Assembly: GCA_014058105.1 (NCBI GenBank)
Contig: JACGCM010000658.1
Location: 868,001-932,000, forward strand
Length of the DNA stretch: 64,000 nucleotides
Reading direction: 5' to 3'
Origin: Kingdonia uniflora
Lineage: Eukaryota; Streptophyta; Magnoliopsida; Ranunculales; Circaeasteraceae
The notes beneath the pieces are model-generated. The model had not been told where the DNA came from. It worked only from the letters and a program-made list of their open reading frames with translations, and did no database searches. Positions 56,217-64,000 of the stretch are shown in pieces (within the stretch, counting starts at the first letter, position 1; each line of letters starts with the position of its first letter). A program made the position numbers and the translations under genes.

Positions 56217-56462
56217 GGTGTGTTTGGAAGCCTTAATTTTTTTTTCTTGAGAAACCATTTCTTGGGAAATCATTTATCAGGAGGAAATTATTTTTCTCAT
56301 CTAAGTGGGTTGGAAACCGTTTTCCACTATTTTGGCCTATTTTTTTAATGAGAAATCACATTTCTCATTTTATTTTGGTAGCCAAACAAAAGTGAGAAAC
56401 CATTTTTAAAACTTTTATTTTCTCATTTGGTTTCTCATTTTTTGGGGATACCAAACACACCC
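56217..56462. mobile_element. MITE, 246 bp, TIR GGTGTGTTTGG
   Basis: GGTGTGTTTGG at the left is exactly inverted at the right (CCAAACACACC). Internal arms also pair loosely (TTTCTCATTT/AAATGAGAAA). There is no coding capacity. The TIR is of a type common to Tourist and hAT MITEs. The flanks did not give a clear TSD, so the superfamily is open. Confidence 0.65.
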
Positions 56463-59400
56463 CAAATATCACATTATGAAAATTTATGTACTTGAAGAGC
56501 ATTAGTTTTAATTTTAATTGTAGCACTATTCATTTTATGGATTATTTTAATTCTGATTGAGTTTATTTTGATTTTTTTTATTCAACAAATTTTAATTTTA
56601 CTAACTTCTATACGTTTTTGTCTATATTGTAGATTATGATATCTGCAATTACCTTGGTAAAAGTAAATGAAAGGCAACAAAAGTGAAGCGAGATAATAGG
56701 CGTAATGGTTGTGTTGCTATAAATAGATATATGAAGAGTTGTCTTTAACTTATGATGGAAGATGTTGTAGGGGTCTTTGTTTTGAGTAACTTGGGCTGGT
56801 TTGAAGAATTTCGCTTTCAATTTCAATATATTTTGTTGGAAATATCTTGGATTATATATTTGGTTTGAAACTTTGTATATTAGTAAGCTTTCACCTAAGT
56901 TTTCATATATGTCATTACGTAACTTACATCTTAATTTTCTTTATATTGTTAATGTTTCTTTGTTTATGATTTTTAGTTCATGTATGTTTGAAGTATAGTT
57001 GGAATCATGCCTAGTATTATATTTTGGTATTGTGGTAAAATTGATGTATTTATTAATATTTACAGGTTTTTATATCGTCAAAATTACAAGGGAAGTTTTG
57101 CTCAAGTTCTATGAGGATGTTTTGTTACCCTTTTAATGGAATGTCAAATATAGATTGTTTCATCTTCTCAACCTTGCAACTCGTGATGTTAGTGACATTG
57201 ATTGTAATTTTGTTCGGAAGTGATTTTGATTTATGTTTCATCTAATCAAGTCATGAATAACAAATAGTCATAGTTATCAAAACTACTATTGTTTGGAAAT
57301 TTGACTGTAAACCAAACCCAAAGAAGTATTACCAATGACAAATAAACTCAAATTTATTGTTAGCTTTTGCTTAGTATTATCACTCATCCTAATTTCCTAA
57401 TAGCAGAATTCTGCAGCTTGGGTAAGGATGGCTTGAATGAGTCTTTTACACATTTTATATTTTAATTCATAAATCAAAATATTAATTCAATTGAGGAATT
57501 TTTTAGCATAATATTTTTAAAGTTTATATTTCAATTCATATGTAATGAGACAGGATATTCTGATTCACATTTAATGAGACATTTTGCTGAATAGTCAACT
57601 TACATGTAAAATTTCTATTAAATGAAGGCTCAATGCACTATTCCTGTCACCACCACAAAAAATATTTGGAATGACTTCTTTTATCTTAACTCTTCTGAAG
57701 TCACAATTACTTTCTTATTTAGAGCAACAAAATTCTCCGACAAATTGACTATTTGGATCTTCACATGTATTTCAACTCCTGCCTATAATATCCAAGTTTG
57801 TAGCATGCCACATGGGGATTTCGATGCATAAAGAGGACTTTGGCAAGAAGATTTTACATCACATTGGTTGCAATTCCAAATAAAACATGGGCCTAACAAT
57901 TAGTTGACCTGATGTTTATTCTTGAAGGCCTAATTGGCTTCAAAGCCCAAATGCTTTGATAGAAGCGCCACTTTTTTATATAGAGGAAAAATACAATTTA
58001 CCCTTAAAAGCTCCTTCAATTATATTAGATCTCACAAAATCAGAGTTAAAGGCTGTTTGTTTTTTACTTAATTAACTTATTTAACTTAATTGACCAAATA
58101 AGTTTGTTTGTTTTTCCATTTATAAAAAATTCTTTTTAGTAATGGTACCTCAATTTTCATCACTTAAGATAAGTTAGAAATCCTAACTTATCTGAAATCT
58201 TTTTTGCCGAAGTTGACGGGATTGATATGGAACTTAAGTAAAAACATTTAAACTCGATTATACCCCTATTTTTTTTATCTCCATCGTTCTTCCTATATTT
58301 CTTCTATCTATAATTATCTTTCTCACTTCTCTATTATTCGAATGAAAACCCCTAATTTTTCAGAAAACTAGAACGAGAATGAGAACAACCAAAGCTTGAA
58401 TTAATTTATAACTTGAAATAATCACTTCTAAAGATAGGTTTTGATAAGATTAATATTAGTAACTCCCTTGAAGATTCTCAAATTACAATGACCCATTATG
58501 GGTTCCAAGCTTAATATATATGTGATTGGGCATATTTATTTTTATCGTTTAAAAGTTGTTGGGTTTGAATCTTGGGTTCCATCAATTATGATATTCATGG
58601 GTGAGTTCAACTTTACTATTCTCTGAGATAAATTTATTCATATTATATAGTAAAAAATATTAATCAGTATCATTAAAGAAGAATATAACATCTTGATTTA
58701 ATTATTCGAGTGCTTGACATGCTTTCAGAGCTTGTCGTTAAATTTAATGTTGAAAAATGAGTTGGTATAAAATCCTAAGTTATTTTTTAGATAATAATAG
58801 CTTTGAACTTTAAATGTGATTATGAAGTAACAGGTTCGGCAAAAAATAGAGAACTTGGTAATTTTAACTATTTTGACACAGTTCAGACTTTAGATTCAGA
58901 AACAAAACAAATAAGATTTTTTATGTTTCAGCTTCTACATTCAGGTGCTAGATTCAGCATTCAGAATCAGCAAAAAATCTAACAGCCTCATATTAGTTGG
59001 ACTCCTTTGGTTTGGTTCAACAACAATCCCCCAAGGCACAACTTCATTTCTTCGGTAGCTAGCAATACAAGGGGCTATTAAAGCTCAAGATAATTTAATG
59101 GTCAGCCATTCTAGGTGCTTATTTTGCTGGGATCATGATAAGAATGAAAATCGCATATTTTTTCTTGTCCTTACGTGCAATATATCTGGTTTGGTGTTCT
59201 TAGAAAGTATGCGTATGATAGAACCATGGGATCTATACAGGAAGAGATACAATGGTGTGAACAACATTTTATAGGCAAGTCCACAATTACCCAAATTTAG
59301 AAGCTTGCACTCAATGTTCACTATTACTATACTTAGAAAGAGAGAAATTACAGAGTTAACACCAATACTAAACTCCTTGCAAAAGATATTCTGGCAGGGA

Positions 59401-59698
59401 TTATCAATATGGTGAAAGAAAAGATATCTTATGGAAAGTACCAGGTCACAGAGACTACAACTAATGCAAATTTCATTAGTAAGTAGGGAGTGGGGGCGAT
59501 ATGGGTTAAGCCAACTTGATGATGATGCAATAAGAGGTACAATAGAAATCAGCTACCCCCAATCTATTAATATGCACATTTTTTGCTGAACATCAGGTGC
59601 TTCATGTGTTATGCTGAGCTTGTGCCATAGTATCCTTTTCATCATAAACTCTACCTCAATTCTATATCTAGAATGGCAGGAACATAAATGATCAATTT
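56463..59698. other. No gene recognised
   Basis: AT-rich intergenic DNA. The frame at 57622-57831 and others have no family resemblance. GGCTGTTTGTTTTTTACTTAATTAAC at 58047 looks like a MITE terminus, but I could not find its partner. Confidence 0.4.
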
Positions 59699-60219
59699 TG
59701 TAAGGGCCAAATTTTGTAATAGTTTGAAATAGCTCGAAATAGATCTTACACCAAATGTACCATTAACAATAATTAGTATAACCCAATACAAAAGTGACAC
59801 AGGTGATTAGCATAAATTTTTTTGAATAGGTAAAAACCACGACCTCGGCTTGAGGATTTAGTAACTGTAACTTTATTGCTTGTGGCTAATATTTTGATTA
59901 CAAGTTTATGATCTCTTGAGCTAGAAAAACTTGGTATTTTCTCCTCTGGAACTCATCCTTTTTATAAACCTTACTCCCAGTTCGTTATTGTGTATAAGCA
60001 TGTTCTCCTAAAATTAGGGATAAGTGGTAGTTGGACTTGTAACTGCTTGTTCGTGGGAGTGCCTTTGACTTGTTATATTTTATTAAAGTGTTCGAGCCAT
60101 GCTCTTCATTAGTTCGTGGTCTAGGTGCCATTGCTGATGGTGTATGTCACGTGTATATTGCGCGAGTTTGGTATTGAATCACTTCAAGTTTATCACAGCT
60201 CGAGGGGCAGGTCCCTACA
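59699..60219 (-). repeat. 3' LTR of element C
   Basis: 521 bp bounded by TGTAAGGGCC and ..GTCCCTACA. Directly inside, the minus strand is GCGAGGGCAATTG, a polypurine-like tract. The block TTTGAATAGGTAAAAACCACGACCTC matches the LTRs of A and the solo LTR. A TATA-like TTTATAAA is at 59960-59967. Confidence 0.75.
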
Positions 60220-60618
60220 ATTGCCCTCGCAACTGAAGGCACAGGTGGCTTTAGTTGAAAAGTGCCCATTGATGTTGTGAGTTGGAATTTTTGGAATGGT
60301 TTGTAAAAATTGATGATGTATTTGCTGGCGTGGATTTGTCTTAGAATTGTGAAGTATTTATTGGAGGTTGGGTTATGGTATTGATTGTGTTTGAGACATT
60401 GAGTTGACTGATGTGATTGGTTATTGGGAATCAGAATGTTGTTAGGATTTTAACTGTGTTTAATTGGGTATTGTGTTTCCCATTAGTATTCTTTGAATGA
60501 TGACTGCTTTAAAAATCTTCTCGACATTGAAGGTATGTATCTGTATAAATACTTAATTATTCTTCTTTAGTACTTTTGTCTCTTCGAATCTCCTGCAGGG
60601 TTACTGTGAATATAAATA

Positions 60619-61146
60619 ATGGTGACCACTAGAAGTTAGGTAAGGGAGGCTAGAGTGATTGCCAAAGTGTAAGAACTGCAGTTCTGTTATTTTGGGAACC
60701 AGTTTCTCAATCTTCCCACTCTTATCCCTGTTAGCCCTGCCTTCCAAGGTATGACTATTCATAAGACAACGAAGGCTTATGAGGAGTATTACCATATATA
60801 TCGCATCCACTGTATGCATACATCAAGGCAGCGCCGTAGGGAATATATTTACTTTCTTGCAAAGAATATTGTTAATGTAGAGGATGAGGATCTTGGCATC
60901 TGTGTCAGGAAGTCTCGCCGTTTTCTTGTGAGTGACCGGGTGTTATAAGCGGAGGCAGTGGTAGAAGATCTCTATTACGACCATTTTTACTTTCTTGCAG
61001 AGGTGGTGGCGGTTTTAGAGGTGGCGAAAGTATGCTTCTGTTATAACCATTTTTGTTTGCATGCAGAACTGGTAGTCTCAGAGTTGGACGAAGCTGCTTA
61101 TGTTCGTACTTGGAAGATCTTGCCGAGATTTGATAGTAACCTGTAA
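60619..61146 (+). pseudogene. Antisense small ORF of element C, homologous to that of A
   Basis: An acceptor-like CTCCTGCAG (60590-60598) precedes ATG 60619. The frame reads MVTTRS, stop, VREARVIAKV, stop, ELQFCYFGNQFLNLPTLIPV and SPAFQGM, then KAYEEYY. It continues with DLGICVRKSRRFLVSDRVL and an acidic/aromatic tail to 61146. Alignment by eye with 10377-10553 and 10670-10705 of A covers the whole first part. Two stops show it is decayed. The role is unknown. Confidence 0.5.
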
Positions 61147-61681
61147 AAGAATATGAAGGAAGTATTTATAACTTACTGTTTCTTGTAATCTACAATCTAC
61201 AATTTTGAGCTAATGAAAAAGCTTGTTGTGACATCAAATTTTGAAACCCTGGATTAGTAGATAAAAATGACTATATCGAACTGCTGAATATAGTATGGTA
61301 GATGGAAATATGAAATAATTATCGAACTGTAAGTGACAGGTCGGTTGGACTATGTATGCACTAAATGTTGTAAATCTGAGTATCGAACTGAGTAAATATG
61401 TATAATAAGAATAAGTGTGCAACGCTCAAAGTGTTTTTAGAATGTAGGAGATTGCACTCGATGAGATAGCGGTTGAAGATGAGAGAATTGTTGGTGATGT
61501 ACTGATCAGATGTGGTGCTGCAGGGCACCTTGGTTATTTTAGATGTAACTATCTCTGAGAGGTCAATTATTTGTATAGGTCAAAATAATGTAATGGTATA
61601 TAAACGAATACTATAATATTTTGATTCTGCTCCTTATTTTATATGAATGTTGTTAAAAATATTTGAATTTTGAATGTTTGA

Positions 61682-61890
61682 CACTACAAAAAAGTGATTA
61701 TTAGGGACTAGATATTAGAGATAGAATAAAATTTGCCTCTAATAATCAAAATATTTGGGATGGTTTTGATTCAGTCTCTAATATTTTAGTTTATAAGACA
61801 GAAATAATCACCCCGTCCTAAATTGTATAAGTTTAGGGACTCTTGGACATGACCGTTCCTAATTGTTGATATTTAGGGACTGAACAAAAA
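61682..61890 (+). mobile_element. CACTA-type terminus inserted in element C
   Basis: It begins CACTACAAAAAAGTGATTAT, followed by TAGGGACT, GTCTCTAAT and TTTAGGGACT words in both orientations, the subterminal layout of CACTA elements. The matching TGTAGTG end was not found before C resumes near 63160, so the element extends to an unknown point or was truncated. Confidence 0.6.
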
Positions 61891-63159
61891 CCGCGAAAAC
61901 AAAGTCACAATTTTAACTTCAACTCTGTCTCTCTTCACTCAAGTTCAACTCCTCTTCCCCTCAAATCCTTTGCCCTCAATTGAAATCCTTTGTTATCTCC
62001 TCCTTCTAATATGTCCTAATTTTGATTTTCAATTTAATTTTGGGAGAAATCAAGTTTAAGTCTCAATCGATCTCACATCAGTTTTTACTTTTACAATACA
62101 CGATTTCCACCATTGCTCCAATCATCCATTTCTTCAATAGGTCTTTCTCTCTATCTCATTGTTATGATATCTGATTTGATCATCTTCATTTGGGATTTTA
62201 GTGTCTGTGATCTTCTTTAATTTGATTTCAGTAAAAAAAAAACCCAACTATTTATCTTTTAGGGTACGTTCTCTATAGAACCCAGTCTCTATCTTTTAGT
62301 AGTAGTCAATAGTAGCAGGAATTGATTTTATTGGATTAAAGGATTGCGAACTCAATTGTGTTTCAAGGATTCCATCTCTGTCCCATCAGGTACTCCATAT
62401 TTAATTTTGTTTCTGGGGTTCATTGCTATCAATCTATCTATCAATTTCTAAATTTATTTTATTGGTTGATTGAAATACCGCAAACTTAACTGAAGCCTGA
62501 ACCTTGCTTATTGGAATTAAGGGTTTTAAATTGAGGTATTTATATCTCTAAGCTGTCCTCTAATTGTAAGTTACTTTTTTGGTATGAATTGGTGTTATGA
62601 TCTCTATAATATTGAATGCTAGGGTTTTTTGTATGAATTGATTATGTGTTTACTGTATTTGCTGGTCACAAATATTGTTATGGTGTCCCTTTGATTGAGC
62701 AACATATGTGGCATTGGGAATGACATTGTAACTGTTATAAGTAACGATTATGAGTAGGAGAATAGAAATTTAGAGTATGAAAATGATGTTGGAGGCATAG
62801 TTTGATTATGTGTAAGTTGATTTTGTCATTATGAATGTGGGAAGGTATGAGAGAGGAGTAGGTAAGAGAGAGACACACAATTAATTATGGGGTTTTGAAG
62901 TGTTTACTATTTAGTGTTATTTAAATTATGAATTGTGTTTATTGTGGAAGGCTGAACATCGGTGTGATATGCTTTATGTAATTGCTATGCAGCAAATCTT
63001 TCGGATGTGTCTAGGATAACAGACACGGTATTTTTACAAGCTTCTAAGAGCTTTTGACTGCCTTTGATCTCATAGATGCTATCGTTTTACTTGAAATGGA
63101 ATGCTTGATGGTATGTAGAGGCAATTGCTTCCATGTTGTGTAATCAGTAGTATCCCATT
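61891..63159. other. Interior of the CACTA-like insert; possible captured exon
   Basis: No transposase is read. A CT-rich leader-like stretch (61910-62010) and an acceptor-like ATTGCTATGCAG before 62994, followed by ANLSDVSRITDTVFLQASKS, hint at a captured gene fragment. I do not recognise the protein. Confidence 0.3.
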
Positions 63160-64000
63160 ATCCCTAGGTAGCGGAACTTGGCAATGATGATATAGAAAAC
63201 TACGTCAATAGTGGTAGGTCCAACAGTGATAGGAAGGATGATCTTTCCTACTCATTCTTCTTTAGATCCGTTAAAACAACTGATATCAATGTCGCTTAGT
63301 ACAACTTTATCTACTACTCCCATTTATTCGATTATGCTCTGAAAGAGGATCTGAATACCGCCTTCTATATCTATCATCATGGTATGCATGAATAATTTCT
63401 TCATCTTAAGCATAATAACAAGTGCGTCATAATGTGGAAACTTGACATGACCGATGTCACAATCTTCAAAGGAAATTCTAGTTTGTCGATAGCTAGATTC
63501 GGGAAGGAGTTTAGCTTCTTTATCTTGAATGGTGAGGTCGCAGTATTCCATTAATCTCCTTATTTTGAATCTGGTAGAAATGTTAATCTGATGGATCTCG
63601 ATCATGTGACCGTGGTAGATGTAGTATAGGTGTTTTTCCTCGGATTGATCTTCGACCTAAACTATTTCGACTTGCACCTTATAACTTCCATTTTTGTATC
63701 GCTTTAGGTCGATAATGTATTCGCGCATTTTCCCGTCTTTGAAAATGTATTCTACCAATCTCTATAAAGTATAACAGTTGTCAGCTTCATGATGAGTTAC
63801 CTTGTGATACAAATAATATGGCGTGCCTTCGAACGGTTCTAGAGGCTGAGATACACTGTAGAATTTGTCTTTCTCCAGTATAAGATAAATCACTGAGATC
63901 CTGACATTTATCTTTGGAAGGACCAGTTTGGGTAATAAATTATATTTTTGGGAGTTGCCAGTAGTTGCTTTAGCTCACTTTTTATCACCCTGGCCATCCT
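63160..64000 (-). pseudogene. Protease/gag-end region of element C
   Basis: The minus frame 63605-63324 reads QDKEAKLLPESSYRQTRISF, EDCDIGHVKFPHYDAL and HTMMIDIEGG. It aligns with A (KYARLLPVSSF..GISFDDCDDRHVNFPHNDSL..HTMMIDTGSS). The protease catalytic triplet DTG has become D-I-E, so it is inactive. Upstream (63.6-63.8 kb) YIFKDGKMREYIIDLKRYKN matches YIFADGRIHEYIVDVKSYKN of A. Confidence 0.75.

Larger units (their letters stand above)
59699..64000 (-). mobile_element. Element C: Tat-type LTR retrotransposon, partial
   Basis: A 3' LTR (59699-60219) is followed rightward by an A-like antisense small ORF (60619) and then, after a CACTA-like insertion and a loss of RT-integrase sequence, by the protease/gag region (about 63160 to the edge) on the minus strand. 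The order and the close protein match to A at both places show a related family. The 5' LTR lies outside the window. Confidence 0.75.

Overview
The window looks like heterochromatic, gene-poor DNA from a flowering plant, probably a eudicot. Evidence for this: AT-rich sequence, GT-AG introns, relics of plant gene families (CAND1, an inositol transporter, an NB-ARC/LRR resistance gene, a plant mobile domain protein), and dense nested LTR retrotransposons, PIF/Harbinger, hAT and CACTA-type DNA transposons, a SINE and a TRIM. No bacterial features are present. Apart from one small RING-finger ORF (4555-4974) and a partial ORF at the left edge, every recognisable protein-coding stretch is transposon-derived or carries stops and frameshifts. 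The species cannot be named from the sequence alone.

Layout. 1-9270: AT-rich DNA with a Helitron-like 3' end, a broken CAND1 exon, a CACTA-type terminus, a RING ORF, a broken inositol transporter with an adjacent hAT MITE, a second hAT-like element, and a tRNA-derived SINE with target-site duplication (TSD). 9272-33711: one Ty3/gypsy element of Tat type ('A', minus strand, 580-bp LTRs, TSD GAGAT). It is split by a second Tat-type element ('B', plus strand, 16441-25685, ~710-bp LTRs). 33717-37265: a Ty1/copia pol relic and a solo LTR of an A-related family. 37400-42540: relics of a plant mobile domain (PMD) gene, a repeat-rich MITE, an NB-ARC/LRR gene and a TatD-like hydrolase. 42854-50376: a composite PIF/Harbinger-like unit with a broken DDE transposase, a broken accessory ORF1 and a PMD gene, all bracketed by a striking 25-bp palindrome family. 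50413-52127: an RNase H relic, a copia LTR and a TRIM fused at the copia primer-binding site. 52300-55860: a second Harbinger-like relic. 59699-64000: the 3' LTR and part of a third Tat-type element ('C', minus strand), interrupted by a CACTA-like terminus and running off the right edge.

The most interesting signal is in the long 3' regions of A and B. Each carries, antisense to its own gag-pol, a multi-exon coding region with plant-style introns and a TATA box upstream. I could match the two antisense proteins across the nested elements, including a conserved block and an intron at the same place and phase. A small ORF next to the 3' LTR is likewise shared by A and C. Antisense extra ORFs are known for Tat-lineage retrotransposons, so the class is not new, but this family and its shared intron deserve a search. 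The second notable structure is the palindrome family that brackets both the Harbinger genes and a PMD gene.

All similarity statements come from reading translated sequence by eye. No database search was run.
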